The translations under genes were made by a program, and so were the position numbers. The notes below the pieces were generated by a model. That model did not search any database. It had not been told where the DNA came from and saw only the letters and a program-made list of their open reading frames with translations. From Desulfobacteraceae bacterium (GTDB lineage: Bacteria > Desulfobacterota > Desulfobacteria > Desulfobacterales > Desulfobacteraceae), in assembly GCA_024225635.1 (NCBI GenBank), contig JAAEMK010000464.1:1-64000 (forward strand): 64,000 bases of DNA, in the 5' to 3' direction. Positions 1-9,638 of this stretch are shown piece by piece (positions within the stretch are counted from its first letter, which is position 1; each line of letters starts with the position of its first letter).

Positions 1-1
1 A

Positions 2-328
2 AAACCGACTTATGAACAATTAGAGAAAAGGATTCAGGAATTAGAGCAAGCCGAGTTCGAACGCAAGCAGGCGGAGGAGACACTGTGCCGGAGCGAGGGC
101 AAACATCGTCGGCTTGTGGAAATCTTGGTCCGGAAATGTTTTTTCTACACGATTGACACCGATGGAATCCTTTCTTATGTAAGCCCAACGATTACGGAAA
201 TGTTGGGCTATACCCAGGAAGAGTTCAAGGTCCACTATTCGACATACCTGACTGATGATCCGATGAATAATGCTGTTGCCGGAAAAACAGAAGAATGCAT
301 CAGGGGAATAAAACATCCCCCCTATTGA
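2..328 (+). pseudogene. 5' part of PAS histidine kinase, cut by in-frame TGA
   Basis: The frame is open from the window edge, so the true start lies outside. It encodes a short coiled coil (EQLEKRIQELEQAE) and then a PAS domain with a typical core (GILSYVSPTITEMLGY). It stops at TGA 326-328, in the middle of the PAS domain just after HPPY. Translation after the stop in the same frame continues as AEFLHKSGDHRLLELIE, which is how PAS/PAC domains normally continue, and leads into the kinase at 362. The two parts are therefore one ancestral gene. The usual residue here would be Glu, so a one-base nonsense change is the simplest cause. UGA read as selenocysteine is possible in sulfate reducers but unlikely in a PAS loop. 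Confidence 0.75.
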
Positions 329-361
329 GCAGAGTTTCTTCACAAGTCCGGAGACCATCGT

Positions 362-1987
362 TTGTTGGAATTAATCGAAATACCGATTTTTGATGCGGAT
401 GGCAAGGTTGCGGAAGTGGAAGGAATTGCCCATGATGTCACCGGGTTGATCCGAACGGCGGAAGTGAAACAACTCGAACATAATCGTATGAAAAATATTC
501 TTGATGTCATTCCCGATGGAGTTTATATAGTCAGTCAGCAGTGCGACATCGAATATATCAACCCCGCCATCGAGCGTGAGTTCGGCCCCGTAAACGACCG
601 TAAATGCTACGAGTACTTCCATGGTCGGACGGACGTTTGTCCCTGGTGTAAGAACCCCGATGTATTTGCCGGCAAGTCTGTACAATGGGAATGGTATTCC
701 ATTAAGAATGACAGGCATTACCACTTGTTCGACGCGCCGTTCAAAAATGCCGACGGTAGCATATCCAAATTCGAAATCTTTCACGATATCACCGAACGTA
801 AGCTGGCGGAGGAGGAACTACGCTACCTGCGCAACTACCTGTTCAATATTATCAATTCCATGCCGTCCGTGCTGGTTGGGGTGGATACGCAGTGTAATGT
901 GACACAGTGGAACCGTGAAGCGTATCGTGCCACGGGGGTAATGTCGCAAGATGCCATTGGTCAACCGCTCGACAGAGTTTTTCCGCGTCTGTCGGGCGCC
1001 ATGGAACTGGTGCATGATGCGATCCGGAGTCGCCAAACGCTGCACAATCCAAGACAGGTCCGTCACGAGGATGGGAGTACGCGCTACGAAGACATGACCA
1101 TCTATCCCTTGATTGCCGATGGTGTTGAAGGCGCGGTGATTCGTATTGACGATGTAACCGACAAGGTGAACATGGAAGAAATGATGATCCAGAGCGAGAA
1201 AATGCTCTCGGTCGGCGGATTGGCTGCAGGCATGGCCCACGAGATTAACAATCCCATAGCCGGTATGATGCAGAACGCCAATGTCATGGCAATTCGCCTG
1301 GGTGATAGAATTGATATGCCGGCCAACCTGAAAGCCGCCGAGGAAGCAGGAACCACAATCGAAGCCATCCGGGACTTTATGGAGGCAAGGGGGATACCAC
1401 GCATGATTACGGCCATCAATAAATCGGGTCGGCGGGTATCAGAGATCGTGAACAACATGCTCAATTTTGCCAGAATGAGTGCGGCTCAGATCTCTTCCTA
1501 TTCTCTTCCGGATCTACTTGACAAAGCCATTGAGCTGGCAGCAACCGATTATGACCTCAAAAAGCATTACGACTTCAAAATGATCGAAATCAGAAAGGAG
1601 TATGACGATAAGGCGCCCCCTGTGCCTTGTGAGGGGGGGAAGATCCAGCAGGTTCTGCTCAACATTCTCAGGAACGGCGCCCATGCCATGCAGGAAGCGG
1701 GAATAAGGAAGCCCGTGTTTATTGTTCGGACTTGGTTTGAGAAAGAGCGGAAAATGGTCTGTATGGAGATAAAGGACAACGGCCCGGGCATGGATGAAGA
1801 GGTTCGTAAACGGGCCTTTGAGCCGTTTTATACCACTAAGCCCGTGGGGGAGGGTACAGGCCTGGGTCTAAGCGTGTCCTATTTTATTATCTCCGAGAAC
1901 CATGGTGGTGAAATAAGTGTGAACTCCACGCCTGGTTCCGGCGCAGGATTTATCATCCGCCTGCCTTTGGAAGGTAAAAAACCGTGA
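362..1987 (+). CDS. PAS sensor histidine kinase (3' part of the TGA-interrupted gene)
   Basis: This part holds the end of the first PAS/PAC, a second PAS with a CPWC motif (residues about 43-150), a third PAS (about 155-280), a HisKA domain with the phospho-acceptor His in AGMAHEINNP (about residue 293), and a HATPase domain (about 410-540) with an N box (NILRNGAHAMQ), a G1 box (DNGPGMDEE) and a G2 box (GEGTGLGLS). All catalytic motifs are intact. It would autophosphorylate and pass phosphate to a response regulator that is not adjacent. No membrane segment is visible, so it is probably cytoplasmic. The TTG at 362 has no clear ribosome binding site; ATG 488 is another possible restart. It is likely not expressed as a full sensor because of the upstream stop. 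Confidence 0.7.
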   Translation: MLELIEIPIFDADGKVAEVEGIAHDVTGLIRTAEVKQLEHNRMKNILDVIPDGVYIVSQQCDIEYINPAIEREFGPVNDRKCYEYFHGRTDVCPWCKNPDVFAGKSVQWEWYSIKNDRHYHLFDAPFKNADGSISKFEIFHDITERKLAEEELRYLRNYLFNIINSMPSVLVGVDTQCNVTQWNREAYRATGVMSQDAIGQPLDRVFPRLSGAMELVHDAIRSRQTLHNPRQVRHEDGSTRYEDMTIYPLIADGVEGAVIRIDDVTDKVNMEEMMIQSEKMLSVGGLAAGMAHEINNPIAGMMQNANVMAIRLGDRIDMPANLKAAEEAGTTIEAIRDFMEARGIPRMITAINKSGRRVSEIVNNMLNFARMSAAQISSYSLPDLLDKAIELAATDYDLKKHYDFKMIEIRKEYDDKAPPVPCEGGKIQQVLLNILRNGAHAMQEAGIRKPVFIVRTWFEKERKMVCMEIKDNGPGMDEEVRKRAFEPFYTTKPVGEGTGLGLSVSYFIISENHGGEISVNSTPGSGAGFIIRLPLEGKKP

Positions 1988-2003
1988 GAAGTGCTTCACT
2001 TTC

Positions 2004-2094
2004 TTATTATAGTTCCGGTCAGACCAATTGATACCGCTACTTATTATTATAGGGTAAGGTTGGCATCACGTCATTTGACCGGCACTATAATCAA
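2004..2094. repeat. 18-bp imperfect inverted repeat bounding a 91-bp segment
   Basis: The left arm at 2004-2021 reads TTATTATAGTTCCGGTCA. The right arm at 2076-2093 is its reverse complement with 16 of 18 positions matching. The right end falls just before the truncated start of the diguanylate cyclase frame. This looks like the scar or terminal repeats of a small mobile element, although no target duplication is obvious. A large transcribed hairpin is the alternative. Confidence 0.5.
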
Positions 2095-2198
2095 TTATTA
2101 GGGCCGCTGAGGAGTGTCATGCCGAACAGGGCTACAAAATCGGCGATATCAGGGGTGGGATCAGCATTACTTTTGACATCACTGAAGCAAAAAAACAG

Positions 2199-2858
2199 AT
2201 GCGTGTGAACAGTTTTATCGTTATTGGGCTGAGCCTCGCCGTGTCCTCTGCTTTGCTGGTTATTGTGTTTTTACTTGTTTCAAGGGTGGCCCGGAGATTA
2301 TCCGATGCCTACCATATTATAGAAAAACTATCGATTACGGACGAATTGACACAGATATATAATCGTCGGTATTTTTATTCCCGGCTTGAAGAAGAAATCC
2401 AGCGGGCCGCGCGATACCTTCATCCGTTGAGTCTATTGCTGTTGGATATTGACCATTTTAAAAAGGTTAATGACGTGCATGGGCATCAGGTCGGTGATGA
2501 TGTTTTGATCGGCATTGCTTCCATTATTAAATCCAATACAAGGGCAGTCGATATTGTCGGGAGATACGGTGGGGAAGAATTTGTGGTCATTCTGCCCGAA
2601 ACGGATGAAAAGGGTGCTTCTGTAATCGCTGAGAAACTCCGTAAACTGATAGAGCGTCATGAATTCGATATTTCGGATGAAAAAAAAATTAATGTCACCT
2701 CCAGCTTCGGTGTGTCTTCATTGAATATGTTGGCGGAAGACATCCCTGATAAATCCCGGCATATTATCAAACTGGCCGACGATGCGTTGTACACGGCCAA
2801 AGAGAGTGGTCGGAATACTGTGGTTCTTTTTTCAGACGGAGAGCCCAAACAAAGTTGA
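2199..2858 (+). CDS. Diguanylate cyclase (GGDEF), N-terminally truncated
   Basis: Residues about 4-30 form one membrane helix. The rest is a GGDEF domain with an intact active site (GRYGGEEF at about residue 125), so it could make cyclic di-GMP from two GTP. The same frame is open from 2091 and encodes CHAEQGYKIGDIRGGISIT upstream of the ATG. That is the end of a DUF3365 (Tll0287-like, heme-binding) sensor domain, usually preceded by CxxCH; the first Cys and the rest of the domain are missing. The frame is closed by TAA at 2088-2090, inside the inverted repeat. The ATG at 2199 has no good ribosome binding site. The gene is probably a decaying 3' fragment of a membrane sensor cyclase. Confidence 0.7.
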   Translation: MRVNSFIVIGLSLAVSSALLVIVFLLVSRVARRLSDAYHIIEKLSITDELTQIYNRRYFYSRLEEEIQRAARYLHPLSLLLLDIDHFKKVNDVHGHQVGDDVLIGIASIIKSNTRAVDIVGRYGGEEFVVILPETDEKGASVIAEKLRKLIERHEFDISDEKKINVTSSFGVSSLNMLAEDIPDKSRHIIKLADDALYTAKESGRNTVVLFSDGEPKQS

Positions 2859-3151
2859 AATTTATGAATAATTATTCTGAACGGTTGGTTCTTGCTAATT
2901 TGAAAATTGAAACTCTAACCTTGTGCTGGCGATCCTTGTCGTTAATATCTGATCAAACCGGGCTCCCATTTAAAAGATGATTGATATCTCCCCAGAGCTT
3001 GCCAGGGGAGGGGGGCTTTAAAAATTGATTTATGTAGAACTTCGACCGGAAATTTAGTATTTACAGAAAACAATGTTAATTGTTTTTTGTTCGATATGGG
3101 GGCAGGGTAAGCAGCGCCGCCCCATCAACTGATATGAAGAGGATTTTGGAA
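2859..3151. other. Intergenic, no gene seen
   Basis: No credible reading frame is visible. A small GC-rich stem (CTCCCC at 2988-2993 with GGGGAG at 3005-3010) is present but lacks a T-run, so it is only a weak terminator candidate. The stretch is otherwise AT-rich and probably holds the promoter of the operon that starts at 3152. Confidence 0.4.
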
Positions 3152-4291
3152 ATGATCGATACCGAGAGAATGAGCCAACTGTTCACAATGCTTGCTGAAA
3201 CGGATTCCGTATCCAGGGAAGAGGGCGTGCTGGCCGGCAAGCTTGAAGAAATATTAAAAGGAATGGGGGCGGAGGTCTTTTTTGACAACGCCGGTGAAAA
3301 GGTTGGCGGCGACACCGGTAACCTGGTGGCAAAGTTCAGAGGCTCGGTCGATGCGGAGCCCCTGTTTCTTTCCGGTCATATGGACACGGTTGAGCCGGGC
3401 AAGGGGGTCAAGGTGGTGTTTGAAGACGGTGTGTTCAGGAGTGACGGCACCACCATCCTTGGCGCCGATGACAAGTCCGCCCTTGCCATCATCCTGGAGG
3501 TGATGGATGTGATCCTTGAAAAGGGTTTGCCCCATCCTCCCATCGAGATCGTGTTTACCATCTGCGAGGAGATCGGGCTCATGGGGGCCAAGAACCTGGA
3601 TCTCTCCCTTATGGACTCCAAGATCGGGTACATCCTTGATTCAACCGACACGGAAGGGATTGTGACCCGGGCGCCCGCATCCTCACGGTTTACCATCAAT
3701 GTGTTTGGAAAGGCCGCCCATGCGGGGGCGGAACCGGAGCTTGGCATCAATGCCATTTCGGTTGCGGCAAAGGCGATCGATTCCCTGGCCCTTGGCCGGG
3801 TTGACGGCGAGACCACCTGTAACATCGGTAAGATCCAGGGCGGAAAGGCCACCAACATCATTCCGGAGTTTGTCACCGTTGCCGGCGAGGCCAGGAGCCA
3901 TGATCAGGAAAAGCTCAAAACAGTCACGGATACCATGATCAATGCCTTCCACCTTGCCGCGGAAAGCTTCGGGAAAGAGGGGGAAGAGCTGCCCAGGATC
4001 GAGGTGGTCCTTGACCAGGATTATCCCGCCACCAGGATTCCCGAGGACCACCGTGTCGTGCAGCTTGCCCAAAAGGCCGCCCAAAACCTGGGCAAAAACA
4101 TGGATACCAAGACCATTGGCGGCGGTGCCGATGCCAATATCCTTTTTGGCAAGGGAATAGTGGCAGGGGTGCTTGGTACGGGCATGACCGATGTCCATAC
4201 GCTCAAGGAGAGCGTGAAGCTTTCGGATATGCTCAACACCGCCGAGATTCTGCTTGAGATCATCGCCATCCACGCCAGGGGGGAGATTTAA
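3152..4291 (+). CDS. M20 family metallopeptidase, PepT-like
   Basis: The product of about 379 residues has the M20/M28 di-zinc layout: SGHMDTVEPG (His ligand and catalytic Asp), GADDKS (bridging Asp), CEEIGLMGA (catalytic Glu pair), DSTDTEG, and a late His in TDVHTLKE. The dimerisation (lid) domain sits near residues 185-300. The family cleaves small peptides or acylated amino acids in the cytoplasm; the exact substrate cannot be told, and the match is to PepT-like rather than true PepT. The frame extends to 3080, but ATG 3152 has AAGAGGA 8 bases upstream and gives the usual family N-terminus (MIDTERM). It is the first gene of a tight run with larC 3 bp downstream. Confidence 0.85.
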   Translation: MIDTERMSQLFTMLAETDSVSREEGVLAGKLEEILKGMGAEVFFDNAGEKVGGDTGNLVAKFRGSVDAEPLFLSGHMDTVEPGKGVKVVFEDGVFRSDGTTILGADDKSALAIILEVMDVILEKGLPHPPIEIVFTICEEIGLMGAKNLDLSLMDSKIGYILDSTDTEGIVTRAPASSRFTINVFGKAAHAGAEPELGINAISVAAKAIDSLALGRVDGETTCNIGKIQGGKATNIIPEFVTVAGEARSHDQEKLKTVTDTMINAFHLAAESFGKEGEELPRIEVVLDQDYPATRIPEDHRVVQLAQKAAQNLGKNMDTKTIGGGADANILFGKGIVAGVLGTGMTDVHTLKESVKLSDMLNTAEILLEIIAIHARGEI

Positions 4292-4294
4292 TCC

Positions 4295-5482
4295 ATGATC
4301 GCCTATTTCGACGTGTTCGCGGGCATAAGCGGTGACATGACCCTGGGGGCCTTTGTGGACCTTGGGGTGCCTGTGGGCTGGCTGAAGGAGAAGCTTTCCG
4401 CCCTGCCTCTGGACGGGTTCGATATCCGGGCCGAAGAGGTGTGGCAGAACGGCATCCGGGGGGTGGATCTTTTTGTGGACGCCCATGACCATGTCCATGC
4501 AAAGGATTATAAGGAGATCAAGCGATTGATCTCAGCGTCCCCCCTGTCGGACCGGGTCAAGGCCCAGAGCCTTGCGGCCTTTGAGAAGATTGCCATTGCG
4601 GAATCGAAGATCCACGGGTCCGACCTTGAATGCGTCCATTTTCATGAGGTGGGTGGGATCGATGCCATCGTTGATATCGTGGGGTCGTTTCTCTGTGCGG
4701 AGCGCCTGGGAATAACCCGGGTTCATGCCTCCGTGATTCCCCTGGGCCATGGTTTTGTCAAGTGCAGCCACGGCACGATTCCAGTTCCCGTGCCTGCAAC
4801 CCTTGCGATCCTGAAAGGGATTCCGGTTCGGGATTCCGGCATCGGGATGGAGATCGTGACCCCCACCGGGGCCGCCATTATCACCACCCTTGCCGACTCC
4901 TTCGGTCCCATGCCTTCCATGGTGGTTGACGCCATCGGGTATGGTTCGGGCAAGCGGCGGTCCGGTTCGGGCCTGCCCAATCTCTTGCGGGTCGTCCTGG
5001 GAACCGGTGATGAAAAAGGGTGGAGGGAGACCATTTCCACCGAAAAGGTGTTTGTGGTCGAGACCTCCACCGATGACATGAGCGGTGAGATATCGGGTTA
5101 CCTCATGGAAAAGCTGTTTGACGAAGGCGCCCTGGATGTGTGCCATATTCCCGTGCAGATGAAGAAGAACCGGCCGGGGACAAGGCTCGAGGTGCTGTGC
5201 AAGCGGGACAGGCTCGACCGGGTGATCGAGCTGATCCTGGCCCAGAGCACTTCCACCGGGGTTCGATACCACCAGGTGGAGCGGGCGCTTTTGAAACGAA
5301 GGGAAGTCGTTGTGGACACAGCCTTTGGCCGGCTTCAGGCAAAGGAGGTCACCTATCCCGACGGCAGTGTCCGCATTCTCCCCGAATACGAGGTGTGCCG
5401 CAGGGTGGCGGAGGAGAAAAAGATCGCTCTCCAGGATGTGTATACGCAACTATGCCTTGACATGAATCAGAGCAGACTATAA
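4295..5482 (+). CDS. larC: LarC, nickel-pincer nucleotide cofactor nickel insertase
   Basis: It is recognised from the N-terminus (YFDVFAGISGDMTLGA) and internal HFHEVGGIDAIVDIVG and TPTGAAI motifs of the LarC/DUF111 family. LarC inserts nickel into the pyridinium bis-thiocarboxylate mononucleotide made by LarB and LarE, giving the cofactor of lactate racemase and related enzymes. The 395-residue product is one intact frame, unlike Lactobacillus plantarum, where larC1/larC2 need a frameshift. No larA, larB or larE is in the window, so its partners must be elsewhere. It sits in an operon-like run between the peptidase and pgpA. Confidence 0.9.
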   Translation: MIAYFDVFAGISGDMTLGAFVDLGVPVGWLKEKLSALPLDGFDIRAEEVWQNGIRGVDLFVDAHDHVHAKDYKEIKRLISASPLSDRVKAQSLAAFEKIAIAESKIHGSDLECVHFHEVGGIDAIVDIVGSFLCAERLGITRVHASVIPLGHGFVKCSHGTIPVPVPATLAILKGIPVRDSGIGMEIVTPTGAAIITTLADSFGPMPSMVVDAIGYGSGKRRSGSGLPNLLRVVLGTGDEKGWRETISTEKVFVVETSTDDMSGEISGYLMEKLFDEGALDVCHIPVQMKKNRPGTRLEVLCKRDRLDRVIELILAQSTSTGVRYHQVERALLKRREVVVDTAFGRLQAKEVTYPDGSVRILPEYEVCRRVAEEKKIALQDVYTQLCLDMNQSRL

Positions 5483-5493
5483 AAAAAAGGTTT

Positions 5494-5943
5494 ATGAATC
5501 TAAAAGAGAAGTTGATCATGGCGGCGGCCCTGGGAGGGGGGCTTGGAAAAATACCCAAGGCCCCGGGAACCTTCGGCACCCTGGCCGCACTCCCGTTGAT
5601 ATTTTTGTTCGACTGGCTGGGTGAGGGGTGGGCCGTTTTTGCGGTTGTGACCCTGATAGTTGTTTCCGTGTGGATCTGTGACGAGGCCGAGGCCATCATG
5701 GGTGTCAAGGATCCGGGAGCCATTGTGCTGGACGAGGTCGCAGGTTACACCGTTGCCATGGCAGGCATGCCCGTGACGGGTTGGACCCTGGTTGCGGGGT
5801 TCTTGCTTTTCAGGGCGTTTGACATTGTCAAGCCCGTGCCGGTGAGAAATTTTGAGAAACGGTTTGCCGGCGGGCCGGGCATCGTCCTGGATGACATTGT
5901 CGCGGGCCTTTTGAGCGCCGTTGTATTAAGACTGTTATTTTAA
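5494..5943 (+). CDS. pgpA: Phosphatidylglycerophosphatase A
   Basis: The 149-residue membrane protein carries the PgpA signature GGGLGKIPKAPGTFGTLAA near its N-terminus, the acidic D-E-V-A-G-Y motif around residue 78, and three to four hydrophobic helices. It dephosphorylates phosphatidylglycerol phosphate to phosphatidylglycerol in the inner membrane. It starts 11 bp after larC and is followed 30 bp later by recA, so it is probably co-transcribed with both. Confidence 0.93.
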   Translation: MNLKEKLIMAAALGGGLGKIPKAPGTFGTLAALPLIFLFDWLGEGWAVFAVVTLIVVSVWICDEAEAIMGVKDPGAIVLDEVAGYTVAMAGMPVTGWTLVAGFLLFRAFDIVKPVPVRNFEKRFAGGPGIVLDDIVAGLLSAVVLRLLF

Positions 5944-5973
5944 TTTACATATAGGGTTTGGGGGATTTATTAG

Positions 5974-7008
5974 ATGGCTGAGTTAACAGATAAGGATAAG
6001 GCCGTACAGACGGCAATGGGCCAGATCGAGCGCCAGTTCGGCAAGGGCTCCATCATGAAGCTCGGGGCCCGGGAGATCCAGGCGGTGCCCGTGATAAGCA
6101 CCGGTTCCCTGGCCCTTGACAAGGCGCTGGGGGTAGGCGGGTTCCCCAAGGGGCGTGTGATCGAGATTTACGGTCCTGAATCTTCGGGAAAGACAACCCT
6201 GTCCCTCCATGCCGTGGCCGAGTGCCAGCGCCAGGGCGGGATCGCGGCATTCATCGATGCCGAGCATGCCCTGGATGTCGCCTATGCCAAACGTCTCGGC
6301 GTGGATTGCGACGAACTGCTGGTCTCCCAGCCCGATACAGGTGAGCAGGCCCTTGAGATCGCGGACATGCTGGTGAGAAGCGGCGCCGTTGATATCATGA
6401 TCGTCGACTCGGTGGCGGCCCTGGTGCCAAGGGCGGAGATCGAGGGCGAGATGGGAGACTCCCACATGGGACTCCAGGCAAGGCTCATGTCCCAGGCCTT
6501 GAGAAAGCTCACGGCAACCATTGGAAAGACAAACACCACTTTGATCTTCATCAACCAGATCCGCATGAAGATCGGGGTCGTCTATGGCAACCCCGAGACA
6601 ACCACAGGCGGAAACGCACTGAAGTTCTATTCCTCCATCCGGGTCGAGATCCGAAAGGCCGCGGCCATCAAGGAGGGCCAGGAGATCCTTGGAAACAGGA
6701 CCAAGATCAAGGTGGTCAAGAATAAGCTTGCGCCTCCGTTCAAGAGTGTGGAGTTTGATCTCATGTACGGAGAGGGGATCTCAAAGACAGGGGAACTGCT
6801 TGACATGGGTGTTGACCTTGGGATCATCGACAAGAGCGGTGCCTGGTACTCCTATGACGGGGAGAGAATCGGCCAGGGCCGTCAGAACGTCAAGGCATTT
6901 TTTAAGGATAACCCCGACCTGTTTGAGAAGATCCAGGCACGGGTGAGAGAAGCACTTGGACTTTCCGGAACGGTTCCCCAGGAGAACGGTGAGGCGGCAG
7001 CGAATTAG
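5974..7008 (+). CDS. recA: Recombinase RecA
   Basis: The 344-residue protein has all RecA landmarks: GPESSGKTT Walker A (about residues 67-75), [11 protein letters not shown] Walker B (about 140), loop L1 ([17 protein letters not shown]), and loop L2 with [20 protein letters not shown]. It forms filaments on single-stranded DNA, drives strand exchange and activates LexA self-cleavage. The C-terminal tail is short and acidic. I did not find a recognisable LexA box in the short gap upstream, so regulation cannot be read from sequence. It is followed 8 bp later by alaS. Confidence 0.98.
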   Translation: MAELTDKDKAVQTAMGQIERQFGKGSIMKLGAREIQAVPVISTGSLALDKALGVGGFPKGRVIEIYGPESSGKTTLSLHAVAECQRQGGIAAFIDAEHALDVAYAKRLGVDCDELLVSQPDTGEQALEIADMLVRSGAVDIMIVDSVAALVPRAEIEGEMGDSHMGLQARLMSQALRKLTATIGKTNTTLIFINQIRMKIGVVYGNPETTTGGNALKFYSSIRVEIRKAAAIKEGQEILGNRTKIKVVKNKLAPPFKSVEFDLMYGEGISKTGELLDMGVDLGIIDKSGAWYSYDGERIGQGRQNVKAFFKDNPDLFEKIQARVREALGLSGTVPQENGEAAAN

Positions 7009-7016
7009 AGGAGTAG

Positions 7017-9638
7017 ATGATGACTGGTAATGAAGCGCGTAAGATTTTTTTAGATTATTTTAAGAAACATCACCACAACCATGTGAGAAGTTCCTCCCTG
7101 GTGCCCAGTGATGATCCCACCCTTTTGTTTACCAATGCCGGCATGGTTCAGTTCAAGAGGGTATTTACAGGGGACGAGAAGCGGGACTACACCACGGCTG
7201 TAACCGCCCAGAAGTGCGTGCGCGCAGGCGGCAAGCACAACGACCTTGAGAACGTGGGGTATACGGCCCGTCACCATACCTTTTTCGAAATGCTGGGCAA
7301 TTTCTCCTTTGGCGAATATTTCAAGGAACAGGCCATCGATTTCGCCTGGGACCTTCTGATCAACGGGTACGGGTTCGATAAGGACAAGCTGTGGGTATCG
7401 GTCTTTCTCGACGATGACGAAGCCTACAACCTCTGGCGGGACAGGGTCGGGGTGCCCGAGGACAGGATCGTGCGCCTTGGCGAGAAGGACAACTTCTGGT
7501 CCATGGGTGACACGGGCCCCTGCGGACCCTGCAGCGAGATCCATATCGACCGGGGCGAGAAGTTCGGATGCGACAGCCCGGACTGCGCAGTGGGATGCGA
7601 CTGCGACCGCTATCTCGAGCTGTGGAACCTCGTGTTCATGCAGTTTGAGCGGGACGAGGCCGGCAACATGACGCCCCTGCCCAAACCGAGTATCGACACT
7701 GGCCTTGGCCTCGAGCGGGTGATCTCGGTTCTCCAGGACGTGCCCACCAACTATGAGACCGACCTGTTCATTCCCATCATGGAGCGGGTGGAAGAACTCT
7801 CGGGCAAGAAAAAGAGCGCATCCGGCGAGAACAATGTCGCCATGAAGGTGATCGCCGACCATTCCAGGGCGGCCGCCTTTCTCATCTCCGACGGTATCCT
7901 TCCCTCCAACGAGGGCAGGGGGTATGTGCTCCGCCGCATCATGCGCCGGGCCATCCGGTACGGGCGCAACCTGGGGCTTGTGAAGCCCTTTCTCCACGAG
8001 ACCGTTCAAAAGGTGTTCGATATCATGGAGGATGCATACCCCGAGCTCAAGGACTCCTCCGCCTTTATCCTCAACGTGGTTGAGAATGAGGAAGCCAAAT
8101 TCTCCGAGACCCTGGACGTGGGCCTCAGGCTCCTCAATGAAACCATTGAGAAGACGGAAAAAACGGAATCAAAGGAGCTCGCGGGCGACGTCATCTTCAA
8201 GCTTTACGACACCTACGGGTTTCCCGTGGACATCATCACCGACGTGGTGGCGGACAGGGATATCACCCTTGACATGGACGGCTACAACCGGGCCATGGAC
8301 GATCAGAAGGCAAGGTCAAAGAGTTCCAAGACCTTTGCCGGGGTGGGGGAGGCCTACAAGACCCTTACTTCCCAGGGTGTGAAAACGGCATTCACCGGGT
8401 ACACGGAACTTGAGTCCGGCTCAAAGATTCTGCTTCTGGTCAAGGACAACGCAACCGTTGACACTGCCGTTGAAGGGGACCGGGTGGAGATCGTCACCGA
8501 GTCCACACCCTTTTATGCGGAGTCCGGCGGCCAGGCCGGGGACGGCGGCGTCATCAAGACCGGCGGCTGCTCCGTTGCCATCGACAACACCCTTGCCGAT
8601 CCTTCGGGCATCAGGATTCACCACGGCACGGTAACCTCGGGAACCATCGCTTCAGGAGAGGCCGTGACCCTCACGGTGGACCGGGAGAGAAGGGCGGCCA
8701 CCGCCCTGAACCACACCGCCACCCACCTTCTCCACGCAGCCCTTCGCAAGGTGCTGGGGGACCATGTCAAGCAGTCCGGCTCCCTTGTGACCCATGACCG
8801 TCTCAGGTTCGACTTTACCCATTTTGCTTCCATCTCAAGGGAGGAGATCCAGGCCGTGGAGGATGAGGTCAATGTCCGCATCCGGGAGAACGCCCCTGTG
8901 AACACCCTGGAGATGGGCATGGACGAAGCCGTGAAATCCGGCGCCACCGCCCTGTTTGAAGAAAAGTACGGGGATACGGTACGGGTGGTATCCATGGGAG
9001 ATTTCAGCAAGGAGCTTTGCGGCGGAACCCATACGGACCGCTCCGGCAACATCGGCGTCTTCCAGATCGTCTCGGAAGGGGGCATCGCCTCCGGTATCCG
9101 GCGAATCGAGGCATTGACCGGTGCAACCGCCATGGCGTATTTCCATGAAACAACGGCCCAGCTCCTGGAAGCGGCGCATCTTTTGAAGGCCTCAAAGGCA
9201 GAGGTGGCCCAGAAGGTCATGACCCTGATTTCCGAGAAAAAGAGCGCTGACAAGGAGATCGTTGCCCTCAAGGCCAGGATCGCCTCAAAATCCGTGGAGA
9301 ACATCGAGGACGAGATCCGGGAGATCGACGGGGTCAAGGTGCTGGCCAAACGGGTTCAGATCGACAACCCCTCCCAGCTCAGGGACCTTGCGGACAAGTT
9401 CAAGACAAAGATCGGGTCCGGGGTCGTGCTTCTCGGCGCCGAGTCCAACGGCAAGGCGCTCCTGATCTCGGTGGTCACCAAGGATCTGACCAAACGGTTC
9501 AAGGCGGGCGACATCGTCAAGACAGCGGCAGGCATTGTCGGGGGCGGGGGCGGCGGACGGCCGGACATGGCCCAGGCCGGTGGTTCCAAACCTGAATTCC
9601 TGGACAAGGCCCTGGAGTCCGTATACACGATTAAATGA
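7017..9638 (+). CDS. alaS: Alanyl-tRNA synthetase
   Basis: The 873-residue class II synthetase has a catalytic core at residues 1-240 (FTNAGMVQFK, RHHTFFEMLGNFSFG), a tRNA-recognition domain, an editing domain with HTATHLLHAAL (about 567) and CGGTHTDRSG (about 669), and a C-Ala domain with a glycine-rich GGGGGGRPDMAQAGG near the end. A Cys-rich insert (CDSPDCAVGCDC) lies in the catalytic domain. The GAGGAG upstream fits ATG 7020 slightly better than ATG 7017; both are in frame. The stop overlaps the start of yejB by 4 bp (ATGA), which suggests translational coupling. Confidence 0.98.
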   Translation: MMTGNEARKIFLDYFKKHHHNHVRSSSLVPSDDPTLLFTNAGMVQFKRVFTGDEKRDYTTAVTAQKCVRAGGKHNDLENVGYTARHHTFFEMLGNFSFGEYFKEQAIDFAWDLLINGYGFDKDKLWVSVFLDDDEAYNLWRDRVGVPEDRIVRLGEKDNFWSMGDTGPCGPCSEIHIDRGEKFGCDSPDCAVGCDCDRYLELWNLVFMQFERDEAGNMTPLPKPSIDTGLGLERVISVLQDVPTNYETDLFIPIMERVEELSGKKKSASGENNVAMKVIADHSRAAAFLISDGILPSNEGRGYVLRRIMRRAIRYGRNLGLVKPFLHETVQKVFDIMEDAYPELKDSSAFILNVVENEEAKFSETLDVGLRLLNETIEKTEKTESKELAGDVIFKLYDTYGFPVDIITDVVADRDITLDMDGYNRAMDDQKARSKSSKTFAGVGEAYKTLTSQGVKTAFTGYTELESGSKILLLVKDNATVDTAVEGDRVEIVTESTPFYAESGGQAGDGGVIKTGGCSVAIDNTLADPSGIRIHHGTVTSGTIASGEAVTLTVDRERRAATALNHTATHLLHAALRKVLGDHVKQSGSLVTHDRLRFDFTHFASISREEIQAVEDEVNVRIRENAPVNTLEMGMDEAVKSGATALFEEKYGDTVRVVSMGDFSKELCGGTHTDRSGNIGVFQIVSEGGIASGIRRIEALTGATAMAYFHETTAQLLEAAHLLKASKAEVAQKVMTLISEKKSADKEIVALKARIASKSVENIEDEIREIDGVKVLAKRVQIDNPSQLRDLADKFKTKIGSGVVLLGAESNGKALLISVVTKDLTKRFKAGDIVKTAAGIVGGGGGGRPDMAQAGGSKPEFLDKALESVYTIK

